Source: Aquisalimonas sp.
Lineage (GTDB): Bacteria; Pseudomonadota; Gammaproteobacteria; Nitrococcales; Aquisalimonadaceae
Direction: 5' to 3'
Assembly: GCA_007127625.1 (NCBI GenBank)
Contig: SKYZ01000008.1
Coordinates: 1-11,130, forward strand
Length of the DNA: 11,130 nucleotides
The notes beneath the pieces were generated by a model. The model searched no databases and was not told the origin of the DNA. It saw only the letters and a list, made by a program, of their open reading frames with translations. Made by a program: the position numbers and the translations under genes. Shown one piece after another: positions 1 through 7,406 of the stretch. The first letter of the stretch is position 1, and the number at the start of each line of letters is the position of its first letter.

Positions 1-748
1 CGTGGGTGGGGCGCACGTTGAGCCAGCCCTCCCAGGCGGCTTCATCGTCCAGGGGCTGGTCCAGGAACCGGATGCCTTCGGGGTGACCCTGCATTTCCGA
101 CATCAGGCCACTGATCGGTGAACACCAGGCTACGTCGGCCCGTCCTTCGGTAACCGACCGGCAGTTGGCGGCGTAGCTTCCCGCGGGGACGAAATCCCAC
201 TTCTCGGCGGCCTCCTCCGGCGTCATTCCGAGAAACGCGGGCAGCGCTTCCTCCACCGCCTGGATCATGGGAGGCGACTGACTGGACACGGACACGCGTA
301 CGCCTTCCTGCTTGAGATCCTCGATGGACTCCAGGTCGGAGTCGCCGCGAACCACGAAGGCCCAGGGCGTGTCGTTGTGATGCCAGACGATTTCCTGGGC
401 GTTCGGCGGTGTGGCCACGTACTGATTCACGCCTTCGATCTGGAAGCGGGCCTCGGCCATGGACGTCGATACCAGCAGGAACTCCTCCCGCTCCGTGAGG
501 CGGCGATACCGCGTCGTTTCGCTGTCCTCCGGGATGACCCGAACCGTTGAGCCGGTGTGCGCTTCGAGCCGGGGAGCCCAGCCATTGGTGGATGCAAAAC
601 TGCCGCTCTCCGTGCCCGGGGTACCGATCCCGATGGTCGATGGCCAGTCGAAGTCGTCGGCACTGGCAGTGCCCGCCGCCAGCGGCAGGCAAACGCTCAG
701 CAGCAGGGCGTGACAGGGGGCGCGGTAACGCCGTGTGCGTTGAGTCAT
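1..748 (-). CDS. TAXI-family TRAP transporter solute receptor, C-terminus cut by window edge
   Basis: Translating the minus strand from the ATG at 746-748 gives 249 codons open to the window edge. Residues 1-30 form a signal peptide: basic start (MTQRTRRYR), hydrophobic stretch, and a likely cut after GTASA before DDF. The mature start (IGIGTPGTESGSF, then VIPEDSETTRYRRL) and a later SVTEGRADVAW segment match the TAXI branch of the NMT1-like binding-protein fold, normally about 320-350 residues, so roughly a quarter is missing. Such proteins capture a carboxylate-type substrate in the periplasm and hand it to a fused TRAP membrane subunit, expected further left. The start is supported by a strong GAGGAGGAG ribosome site at 755-763, six bases upstream. 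The ligand cannot be told. Family call is fairly sure; a stand-alone binding protein is the alternative. Confidence 0.82.
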   Translation of the reverse strand, partial: MTQRTRRYRAPCHALLLSVCLPLAAGTASADDFDWPSTIGIGTPGTESGSFASTNGWAPRLEAHTGSTVRVIPEDSETTRYRRLTEREEFLLVSTSMAEARFQIEGVNQYVATPPNAQEIVWHHNDTPWAFVVRGDSDLESIEDLKQEGVRVSVSSQSPPMIQAVEEALPAFLGMTPEEAAEKWDFVPAGSYAANCRSVTEGRADVAWCSPISGLMSEMQGHPEGIRFLDQPLDDEAAWEGWLNVRPTH

Positions 749-780
749 GGTGGTCTCCTCCTCACGTTGTTATCAGTTTC

Positions 781-808
781 AGTGTACGAGAGACTGACTG
801 TCACGCAA
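781..808 (-). promoter_or_regulatory. Candidate sigma-70 promoter of the TAXI receptor gene
   Basis: On the minus strand TTGCGT (complement of 803-808) and TACACT (complement of 781-786) are separated by 16 bases and lie about 35-60 bases upstream of the ATG at 748. The -10 matches the consensus at 4 of 6 positions and the -35 only at its TTG, so it is a moderate candidate. It is overlapped by the 791-816 inverted repeat, which fits a repressible promoter. Confidence 0.4.
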
Positions 809-816
809 GTCAGTCT
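791..816. promoter_or_regulatory. Perfect 9-bp inverted repeat, probable repressor operator
   Basis: AGACTGACT (791-799) and AGTCAGTCT (808-816) are exact reverse complements separated by 8 bases. The repeat lies between the methyltransferase gene and the TAXI receptor gene, both on the minus strand, and covers most of the candidate -35 to -10 interval. Size and symmetry suit a dimeric repressor such as a TetR- or GntR-family protein, but no such gene lies in the window. A terminator for the upstream gene is less likely because no T-run follows and the stem is only moderately GC-rich. Confidence 0.5.
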
Positions 817-894
817 TGCGAGGAGTCCTCCGCTGGTGGCGTTTGACTTGCGCGGGTCGCAGCGCCGACCTGGCTCGGGCGCGGTTTCCGGGCG

Positions 895-1503
895 TCAGGC
901 CGGCCCCGCGCGAAACAGCACCACAAGGTTGTTGGCGGGCATCTGCGTCACCCCATCGAGTGTCAGGCCATGTTCCGCCGCCTTGGCACTGACGTCCGCG
1001 AGATCACGCACACCCCACTCGGGGTTCCGGGCCTTGAGGTCGGCGTCGAAGGCCTGATTGCTGGGCGCCGTGTGCTGGCCGTCCCGCATGTAGGGGCCGT
1101 AGAGGGCCAGGACGCCTCCATGGGTCAGGCTATGCGTCGCCCCCGCCATCAGTGCTTCGGTAACGTTCCAAGGGGCGATGTGGATCAGGTTGATGGCGAC
1201 CACGGCATCGAATGGGCCGGCCGGCCAGGCATCCCCGGTGACGTCGAGCTCGATGGGTGGCCGCACGTTGTCGAACCGGGTGTGCTGGCGCCATGCCTCG
1301 ATGGATGTCAGGGCGTCGGCCGAGGTATCGCTGGGCTGCCAGTCCCAGCCGGGCATGGCGTGTGCGAAGTGGATGGCGTGTTCACCACTGCCGCTGGCGA
1401 TTTCCAGCACCCGGGCGCGCTCCGGCAGGGCGGCCTGGAGCACCTCCAGAATGGGTTGACGATTGCGGGCAGTTGCAGGGCTTTGCAGGCGAGCGTCCGT
1501 CAT
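895..1503 (-). CDS. DUF938 family SAM-dependent methyltransferase-like protein
   Basis: This 202-residue cytoplasmic protein has the class I methyltransferase signature: a motif I loop at residues 32-42 (VLEIASGSGEH, with E34, G38 and G40), an acidic LDVTGD segment near 86-91, and a conserved VVAINLIHIAPW block at 101-112. This pattern and the length match the DUF938/UPF0585 family, related to METTL26, whose substrate is unknown. The start at 1503 is supported by AGGAG at 1511-1515, seven bases upstream. It is divergent from the gene at 1691 and shares its strand with the TAXI receptor gene 146 bases downstream, though the operator-like repeat between them argues for separate control. A degenerate relative lies at 7328-7406. 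Family call is firm; biochemical role is unknown. Confidence 0.85.
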   Translation of the reverse strand: MTDARLQSPATARNRQPILEVLQAALPERARVLEIASGSGEHAIHFAHAMPGWDWQPSDTSADALTSIEAWRQHTRFDNVRPPIELDVTGDAWPAGPFDAVVAINLIHIAPWNVTEALMAGATHSLTHGGVLALYGPYMRDGQHTAPSNQAFDADLKARNPEWGVRDLADVSAKAAEHGLTLDGVTQMPANNLVVLFRAGPA

Positions 1504-1690
1504 GGGTTTGCTCCTGGTCGCGATGGTGCCCCGCCGTCACAGGCGATGGCTATTGTGGGACCGGTGAATTGATGCAAGGCTTGGTTCTGCAGGAGTCTGG
1601 CAGAGTCTTGAACGTTGCGGCAGATCACGCCCTTGGCGGAAGGGTACCCACCGGGGCAGTGAAACCGCGACACGGATAACGAGAAGCTCA

Positions 1691-2761
1691 ATGCTCCGAT
1701 TCAACCGTCGGCGTGCCGAGGAAGGGTGCGGGGTGCCCCGGCGCATTGCAGGCACGCGGCGAACCATGCGCTTCGGTGAGTGCATGGCCGTCGCCCTGGT
1801 GATGGCGACGGCGGCAGGAATGTACGCCTGCGGCGGTGCGGCCGAACCTCCACTGCGTATCGCCATCATCCAGTGGATCGGCTACCAGCCCGTCCACCTG
1901 GCGCGCAGCCAGGACGACTGGCCGGACGGCGAAATGCGCGTGGCGGAGTTTGCCTCCAACACCGAGTCACTGCGCGCCTTTCGCAATGGCAATGTGGAGG
2001 TGGCCGCCCTGACCCTGGACGAGGCGTTGCTGCTCCGGGCGGATGGCCATGATATCCGCATCATCCTGGTCATGGATTACTCCCACGGTGCCGATACCAT
2101 CGTTGCGCAACGGGAGATCGAGTCCCTGGCCGATCTCGAAGGCCGGCGGGTTGGTGTCGAGAACTCCGCGGCCACGGCCTACCTGCTTGCCCGCGGCCTG
2201 GAACACGCCGGTCTCGATACCAGTGCGGTGGAGGTTGTCCGGGTGAATGCCGGCCGGCATGAGCAGGCGTTCCGCGAGGGCGAGGTCGATGCCCTCGCCA
2301 CCTTCGAGCCGATTCGCTCCCGGTTGCTTGAAGACGGTGCACGGGAACTCTTCGACAGCACCCTCATTCCGGGGGAGATCGTGGATGTGCTTGTGGTGGA
2401 TTCCGAGGCCATGGAGGTTCATCGGGGCCATCTGCAGCAGATCTTGGAGACCTGGTTCGAGGGGCTGGGGGTGCTGGAGGCGGAACCGGGCCGCGCCCGG
2501 GACGTCATGGCCGAGCGCGGCGGGCTGACTGCGGCAGAACTGGACCGCGCTCTCGGCGGCGTCGAGTTCCCTTCTGTCGCCGAGAACTGCCAACTGCTGG
2601 CCCATGACGGGGAGGCGCTGCAGGGAACGACACGGCGCCTGGCCGACCTCATGGAAGCGTATGGCCTGCTGCCGCGGGAGATCACCCCGGAGGGTCTGTT
2701 CGACGACCGCTTCGTCCAGGCCCTGGGCTGTCCGCAACACGATCCGGGTGATCGCCCATGA
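1691..2761 (+). CDS. NMT1/SsuA-like substrate-binding lipoprotein, coupled to a GGDEF-EAL gene
   Basis: The product (356 residues from this start) has an N-terminal hydrophobic segment (MAVALVMATAAGMYAC) ending in Cys47, then GGAAEPP, suggesting a signal-peptidase II lipoprotein. The lipobox MYAC is atypical. The mature part begins LRIAIIQWIGYQPVHLA, and later has an AFRNGNVEVAAL block and a SLADLEGRRVGVENSAA block, as in NMT1/THI5/SsuA-type binding proteins. Start choice is uncertain: 1691 has only a weak GAGAAG upstream, while ATG at 1766 (residue 26) would give a more normal signal peptide but has no clear ribosome site. The stop overlaps the next start as ATGA (2758-2761), implying coupled translation. 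No permease or ATPase gene is nearby, so a sensory role, presenting a ligand to the downstream c-di-GMP enzyme, is inferred. Ligand unknown. Confidence 0.85.
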   Translation: MLRFNRRRAEEGCGVPRRIAGTRRTMRFGECMAVALVMATAAGMYACGGAAEPPLRIAIIQWIGYQPVHLARSQDDWPDGEMRVAEFASNTESLRAFRNGNVEVAALTLDEALLLRADGHDIRIILVMDYSHGADTIVAQREIESLADLEGRRVGVENSAATAYLLARGLEHAGLDTSAVEVVRVNAGRHEQAFREGEVDALATFEPIRSRLLEDGARELFDSTLIPGEIVDVLVVDSEAMEVHRGHLQQILETWFEGLGVLEAEPGRARDVMAERGGLTAAELDRALGGVEFPSVAENCQLLAHDGEALQGTTRRLADLMEAYGLLPREITPEGLFDDRFVQALGCPQHDPGDRP

Positions 2762-5673
2762 GCCGGTGGCTCTACCGCTTCCCCATCAACCTGACCTTGC
2801 CGTTGCTGCTGCTTCTGGCAGGACTCGGCCTGGTGAGCCTGTATACCGTGAACCTGGTCCAGGAACAGCAGCGCTCCATCCTGGAGAACTCCGAGCGGGA
2901 GCTGACCAACGAGGTTAGCCGCATGCAGCGGCTGGTGCAGCATCTCATTGGACGCCAGGAGCATGCCCGCATCCAGGAAGAGATGGTTGCCCTGAATCCC
3001 GATATCCGGGTGCGTCAGGCCCGGGTGGTGGACGACCAGAACCGCATCATGGCCGCACTGCAACGGAGCGAGCGCGGGCGCAGTCTCGGAGATTCGGCGT
3101 CGTCCAGCGAGGCCGTGGCGCTGGAGGAGGCCGTTGTCGAGTTGCTGGCCGTTGCCCGGGACCGGCGTGCGGCCCAGGTGCGCTATCTGGAAGCCGACAA
3201 TGTCCTGGTGGCATCGGCGCCGCTGGAAATCATGGGGCCGTCGATCCAGCTCGGGCCCAGTCCCGCCGGCGGTGTGATTCTCGCCTGGGATCTGTCCTAT
3301 CCGTTCCAGCAGGCCCGGGAAGCCGCCCTGGGTTCCGCCGCAGTCATGAGCCCCGTGCTGGTGGCAGCGTTCGTCGGCTTGTGGTGGCTGCTCTACCTCG
3401 TGCTCGGGCGGCGCCTCGGCCGACTGACCCGAACCGCCGAACTGATTGCCGCGGGTGATACCCGCGAGCGGGCCCGGGTGGGGGGTGAGGACGAGATCGG
3501 TCGCCTGGGTGGCGCATTCAACACCATGGCCGACAGCCTGGTTCGGGAGCAGGAGCAGCTTCGCGCCAGCGAGCAGCGCCTGTATCTGGCCCAGGCCTTT
3601 GCCGGCGTGGGCAGCTGGGAGTGGGACATTGCCAGTGGCCGTGTCACCTGGACCCGCGCCACCGCCCGCCTCATGGATCTCGCCGAGGACGACACCGAAG
3701 TGACTTTTGATCGCTATCTGGAGGGCATTCACCCGGACGACCGCCAACGGGTGCGGGATGCGGTGAACGCGACTCTGGAGAGCGGCGAGCCCTACGGGAT
3801 CGAGCACCGCGTGGCCACCCGGGATGACGGCGAACGCTGGCTCCTTGCCAGTGGTGACGTGGCGCGGAACGAACAGAGGCAACCCTTGCGCATGTACGGA
3901 ATCGTGCATGACATCACCGCCATCAAGCAGGCGGAGAGCGCACTGTTCCGGCAAAAGGAGTACGCCCAGGTGACGCTGGCGTCCATCGGGGACGGCGTGG
4001 TGACCACCGATACCGCCGGTCGCGTCGCGTTCCTCAACCCCGTGGCCGAATACCTCACCGGCTGGAACAGTAACAGGGCGCGAGGCCGGCCCGTGACGGA
4101 GGTGTTCAACATCATCAACGAGGTGACCGGGAAACCGGCGACGAACCCGGTGGAGCGTTGCCTGCGCGAGGGGCGGATCGTGGGGCTGGCCAACCACACG
4201 CTGTTGCTCCGGGACGATGGTGAGCAGTTCGCCATCGAGGACTCGGCGGCGCCCATCCGGGATCGCGATGGCGCCGTGATGGGCGTGGTGCTGGTGTTCC
4301 ATGACGTCACCCATGCCCGCGAGCTGGCCAACCAGTTGAGCTGGCAGGCCACCCACGATGCGCTGACGGGGTTGCACAATCGTTACGCCTTCGAGCAGCG
4401 ACTGGAACATCTGGCCCACTACCCGGAGAGCACCCGGGGACGGGAGCGGCACACGCTGCTCTATGTCGATCTCGACCAGTTCAAGGTGATCAACGATGTC
4501 GCCGGGCATGTGGCCGGCGACCAGATGCTGCGTCAGGTGGCGGGGCTGATGCTGGAGCAGGTCCGTGATACCGATCTGCTGGCTCGGCTGGGTGGTGACG
4601 AGTTCGGCGTGATTCTCACCCATTGCGACATCGAGCATGCGGAGCGTGTGGCCGGTGCCCTCCACCGGGTGCTGGATGATTACCGTTTTGCCTGGGAGAG
4701 CAGGACGTTCCGTGTCAGTGCATCCATTGGCATCCTCGAGTTCCATCCGGGCAAGCAGACCATGACCGAGCTGCTGTCGGATGCCGATATCGCAGTGTAC
4801 GCCGCCAAGAACGCCGGCCGGCGCAGATCCCACGTGTTTCGCGCGGACGATCAGGCGCTAATGCGCGAGCGCCGCGAGATGGACTGGGCCACCCAGATTT
4901 CCGATGCCGTCGACGACGAGCGCCTGGAGCTGTTCGCCCAGGCCATTGTGCCCCTCGCCCGTCAATCTGCAGCCGGGGATGCGCTGTCATTCGAGGTGCT
5001 GGTGCGCATGCGCGGCCCGGAGGGCGCTCTGATTCCGCCTGGTGCGTTTCTGCCCGCGGCCGAGCGCTTCGACCTGATCTCCATGGTGGATCGCTGGATC
5101 ATTACCCGCACATTCTCTCTGCTGGCGGACCACCTCCGCAGCCGCGGGGAGCAGAGCATCGCGCACTGTGCGGTAAACCTCTCCGGGAGCACCCTGAGCG
5201 ATGAAAGCCTTCTGCCGTTCATCAAGAACCAGTTGAGCCTCCATCATCTGCCGGCCGAGATCGTGTGTTTCGAGGTGACGGAGACCGCCGCAATCTCCAA
5301 TTTCCAGAGTGCGATCCGCTTCATTCGTGATCTGCGTGCCATGGGCTGCCGATTTGCCCTGGACGACTTCGGCTCCGGGCTCTCCTCCTTTGCCTACCTC
5401 AGAACACTGCCGGTGGACTACCTCAAGATCGATGGCAGTTTCGTGCGCGATATTGCCCACGATGAGGTCAACCAGGCACTGGTGAGCAATATCAATGCCG
5501 TCGGCCACCTGCTGGGGAAGCGGACCATTGCCGAGTTCGCCGAGGACGACCACACAATCGCCCGGCTGCGCGAACTGGGAGTGGATTACGCACAGGGATA
5601 CGGGCTGCACCGCCCCGAACCGCTGAAGGATCTGCTTGCGGCCGGGGGCAGGCCCGGCGGCCACAAGCAGTAA
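2758..5673 (+). CDS. Membrane sensor diguanylate cyclase/phosphodiesterase (HAMP-PAS-PAS-GGDEF-EAL)
   Basis: This 971-residue inner-membrane protein makes and/or breaks c-di-GMP. Order: short cytoplasmic tip; membrane helix about 10-32; helical periplasmic region 33-193; second helix about 195-217; HAMP about 218-270; PAS 1 about 276-392; PAS 2 about 400-522; GGDEF about 530-695; EAL about 710-960. The cyclase motif GGDEF (612-616) is intact, with metal residue D571 and the inhibitory site RDTD (603-606) five residues before it. The EAL signature reads EVL (746-748). The other expected phosphodiesterase residues are present: N807, E839, D869, D870, K890, E926 and Q946. From N807 onward their spacing equals that in RocR. 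Both activities therefore look possible. Translation is coupled by ATGA to the binding-protein gene, whose product probably contacts the periplasmic region. Which activity dominates cannot be read from sequence. Confidence 0.95.
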   Translation: MSRWLYRFPINLTLPLLLLLAGLGLVSLYTVNLVQEQQRSILENSERELTNEVSRMQRLVQHLIGRQEHARIQEEMVALNPDIRVRQARVVDDQNRIMAALQRSERGRSLGDSASSSEAVALEEAVVELLAVARDRRAAQVRYLEADNVLVASAPLEIMGPSIQLGPSPAGGVILAWDLSYPFQQAREAALGSAAVMSPVLVAAFVGLWWLLYLVLGRRLGRLTRTAELIAAGDTRERARVGGEDEIGRLGGAFNTMADSLVREQEQLRASEQRLYLAQAFAGVGSWEWDIASGRVTWTRATARLMDLAEDDTEVTFDRYLEGIHPDDRQRVRDAVNATLESGEPYGIEHRVATRDDGERWLLASGDVARNEQRQPLRMYGIVHDITAIKQAESALFRQKEYAQVTLASIGDGVVTTDTAGRVAFLNPVAEYLTGWNSNRARGRPVTEVFNIINEVTGKPATNPVERCLREGRIVGLANHTLLLRDDGEQFAIEDSAAPIRDRDGAVMGVVLVFHDVTHARELANQLSWQATHDALTGLHNRYAFEQRLEHLAHYPESTRGRERHTLLYVDLDQFKVINDVAGHVAGDQMLRQVAGLMLEQVRDTDLLARLGGDEFGVILTHCDIEHAERVAGALHRVLDDYRFAWESRTFRVSASIGILEFHPGKQTMTELLSDADIAVYAAKNAGRRRSHVFRADDQALMRERREMDWATQISDAVDDERLELFAQAIVPLARQSAAGDALSFEVLVRMRGPEGALIPPGAFLPAAERFDLISMVDRWIITRTFSLLADHLRSRGEQSIAHCAVNLSGSTLSDESLLPFIKNQLSLHHLPAEIVCFEVTETAAISNFQSAIRFIRDLRAMGCRFALDDFGSGLSSFAYLRTLPVDYLKIDGSFVRDIAHDEVNQALVSNINAVGHLLGKRTIAEFAEDDHTIARLRELGVDYAQGYGLHRPEPLKDLLAAGGRPGGHKQ

Positions 5674-5686
5674 CGCTCAGTCATGC

Positions 5687-5703
5687 ACGGCCCGGTCGGC
5701 CGT
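5687..5703. terminator. Stem-loop between convergent genes, candidate bidirectional terminator
   Basis: ACGGCC (5687-5692) and GGCCGT (5698-5703) form a perfect 6-bp GC-rich stem around a 5-base loop in the 29-bp gap between the convergent GGDEF-EAL and putP genes. The last stem base is also the first base of the putP stop codon complement. No U-run follows on either strand, so termination would be weak or assisted; the position is the main support. Confidence 0.4.
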
Positions 5704-7160
5704 TACATGCCTGCATCCCGGAACTGTTTCTGCACTTCGTCGGAGGGCTCCTTGCCCAGCAGGCTGACCACGACGATGGTCAGGGTGCAGAAGATGAAGC
5801 CGGGTACGATCTCGTAGACGTCGAACAGGCCGCCGGAGAGTTGCTCCCAGACGATCACCGTCACCGCGCCCACCACCATGCCCGCCATGGCCGAGACACC
5901 GGTCATGCGCTTCCAGTAAAGCGACAGGATGATCACCGGCCCGAAGGCTGCACCGAAGCCGCCCCAGGCGTACGCCACCAGATCCAGCACGCCGGCCTCG
6001 GGGTCCATGGCCAGTACCAGGGCCACGATGGACACCACGATGACCGCGCCACGACCCACCCAGACCATCTCCTGGTCCGAGGCCGAAGGCCGGATGAAGC
6101 CCTTGTAGAAGTCGTTGGTCAGGGCACTGGCGGAGACCAGCAGCTGGGAGTCGATGGTGCTCATGATGGCCGCGAGGATAGCCGCCATGAGGATACCCGC
6201 CACCCAGGGGTTGAACAGGGTGCGGATGAGCTCGATGAGGATGGTCTCGCTCTCCTCGATGGGCGCATCGGCGAAGTACGCAATCCCCATGTAGCCGGTG
6301 GCCACCGCGCCGATGAGGGCCAGGATCATCCAGCCCATGCCGATGGTCATGGCCCTGGGCATTTCTTCCACGGAGCGGATGGCCATGAAGCGGGCCAGGA
6401 TGTGCGGCTGGCCGAAGTAGCCCAGGCCCCAGGCCAGCAGCGAGATCATCCCGAGAAAGGTCATACCCTCGAGCACCGTCGAGTAGCTCGGATCAATCGC
6501 GGTGATCTCCCGCTCTGCCTGACCCCAGCCGCCCACCAGCACCACCACGAACATGGGGACCACCAGCAGCGTGAGGAACATCAGGATGCCCTGGAAGAAG
6601 TCGGTCCAGCTCACGGCCAGAAAACCGCCCAGGAACGTATAGGAAATGATCACCACCGCGCCCACGATCAGCGCCGTGCTGTATTCCATGCCGAAGGTGC
6701 TCTGGAACAGCAGTCCACCGCCCACGAGTCCCGCGGAGATGTACAGGGTGAAGAAGATCAGGATGACGATGGCGGATATCACCCGCAGCATCCGGGTCTT
6801 GTCGTAGAAGCGGTTCTCCAGGAAGTCCGGAATGGTGAGGGAGTCCTTGGCGACTTCCGTGAACCGGCGTAGCCGTCCCGCGACGAACAGCCAGTTCAGG
6901 AAAGCACCGGCCACCAGGCCGACACCGATCCAGAGCTCGCCCAGACCGGAGGCATAGACGGCGCCGGGAAGGCCCAGCAGCAGCCAGCCGCTCATGTCCG
7001 AGGCACCGGCACTGAGCGCCGTCACCCCGGGGCCGAGACTACGGCCGCCCAGCACGTAATCCGACAGGTCATTGGTTATCCGGTAGGCGTAGTAACCCAG
7101 TGCCAGCATGAGCACCAGGTAGGCGGCAAACGTCAGCAGTGTTGGTAAGGGCATATCCAT
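5703..7160 (-). CDS. putP: Sodium/proline symporter PutP
   Basis: This 485-residue multi-helix inner-membrane protein of the solute:sodium symporter family imports proline with Na+, for catabolism or as an osmolyte. The block LGGRSLGPGVTALSAGASDM is nearly identical to that of E. coli PutP. With the start at 7160, the Na+-site residues fall at D55, S57 and G58, exactly the E. coli numbering. A later IMSTIDSQLLVSASALTNDF block carries the conserved Ser-Thr pair of the sodium site. The reading frame extends to a TTG at 7196, which would add 12 hydrophilic residues; ATG at 7160 is preferred because of the numbering match and an AAGGA nine bases upstream. It ends convergent to the GGDEF-EAL gene. 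No putA gene is in the window. The family is certain; proline as substrate is very likely. Confidence 0.93.
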   Translation of the reverse strand: MDMPLPTLLTFAAYLVLMLALGYYAYRITNDLSDYVLGGRSLGPGVTALSAGASDMSGWLLLGLPGAVYASGLGELWIGVGLVAGAFLNWLFVAGRLRRFTEVAKDSLTIPDFLENRFYDKTRMLRVISAIVILIFFTLYISAGLVGGGLLFQSTFGMEYSTALIVGAVVIISYTFLGGFLAVSWTDFFQGILMFLTLLVVPMFVVVLVGGWGQAEREITAIDPSYSTVLEGMTFLGMISLLAWGLGYFGQPHILARFMAIRSVEEMPRAMTIGMGWMILALIGAVATGYMGIAYFADAPIEESETILIELIRTLFNPWVAGILMAAILAAIMSTIDSQLLVSASALTNDFYKGFIRPSASDQEMVWVGRGAVIVVSIVALVLAMDPEAGVLDLVAYAWGGFGAAFGPVIILSLYWKRMTGVSAMAGMVVGAVTVIVWEQLSGGLFDVYEIVPGFIFCTLTIVVVSLLGKEPSDEVQKQFRDAGM

Positions 7161-7169
7161 CAGAGCGCG

Positions 7170-7174
7170 TCCTT
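7170..7174 (-). promoter_or_regulatory. Ribosome binding site that decides the putP start
   Basis: The minus strand reads AAGGA here, nine bases before ATG at 7160. The upstream TTG at 7196 has no comparable site, so this favours the shorter 485-residue PutP. Confidence 0.55.
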
Positions 7175-7265
7175 CTTGTTCTTCGGGGTTGCTCAATGGC
7201 TGCTTAGCAACGCAGCGCGCGGCTGCAGGGCCAGGCGGTCAGTAAGCGCGTGTGCTTCGCCTCTG

Positions 7266-7293
7266 AGCGTAGCACCGATTCGGCAGTACGGAA
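7266..7293 (-). promoter_or_regulatory. Weak candidate putP promoter
   Basis: On the minus strand an extended -10 (TG, one base, TACGCT; hexamer complement of 7266-7271) lies 16 bases downstream of TTCCGT (complement of 7288-7293). The -35 match is poor. The call rests mainly on the TG extension and on putP needing its own promoter after the degenerate stretch that follows the LysR gene. Confidence 0.22.
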
Positions 7294-7327
7294 GCTGCCG
7301 TCTGCGCCGGGGTGGCGGCCCGGGTGC

Positions 7328-7406
7328 TCAGGCCCGGAAGAGCATCATCAGGTTGATGGCCACCACACGATCCAAGGGGGCGACGGGCCAGACCGGCATC
7401 GGTCAT
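7328..7406 (-). pseudogene. Degenerate remnant of a DUF938 methyltransferase gene
   Basis: On the minus strand the ATG at 7404-7406 begins MTDAGL, closely matching MTDARL at the start of the intact DUF938 protein at 895-1503. After a frame change, codons 7378-7328 read PLDRVVAINLMMLFRA and stop. This joins the intact protein's PFDAVVAINL block (residues 97-106) directly to its C-terminal LVVLFRA (193-199). At DNA level the VVAINL part matches the intact gene at 19 of 20 aligned bases and the LFRA end at about 16 of 21. Roughly 90 residues in front and 87 in the middle are missing, and the frame is broken, so it cannot encode a methyltransferase. Its ATG overlaps the LysR stop as ATGA, suggesting the ancestral gene was translationally coupled to the regulator. 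Chance similarity is possible because the remnant is short, but both ends and the motif agree. Confidence 0.65.

Noticed and set aside
42..692. A 216-codon minus-strand frame at the left edge.
   Set aside because: It is out of frame with the TAXI receptor, which has signal peptide, ribosome site and family motifs; this frame is Arg/Gly/Pro rich and has no family features.
820..830. A GAGGA-G-TCCTC dyad next to the operator-like repeat.
   Set aside because: The arms are only five bases and do not extend; too short to separate from chance.
1504..1690. Looked for promoters and operators in the gap between the divergent methyltransferase and binding-protein genes.
   Set aside because: Several TTG-starting hexamers exist but none has a reasonable -10 at the right distance, and the only palindrome (GGGTACCC) is short. 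I see nothing firm enough to annotate.
2419..4833. An 804-codon open frame antisense to the binding-protein and GGDEF-EAL genes.
   Set aside because: It lies wholly opposite two genes with clear domains and active-site motifs. Its product is low-complexity (His, Gly, Gln, Pro, Leu rich) with no domain, as expected of a shadow frame in GC-rich DNA.
5841..6872. A 343-codon plus-strand frame opposite putP.
   Set aside because: The product is dominated by His, Asp, Glu and Gln from the reverse of membrane-helix codons; putP itself is unambiguous.
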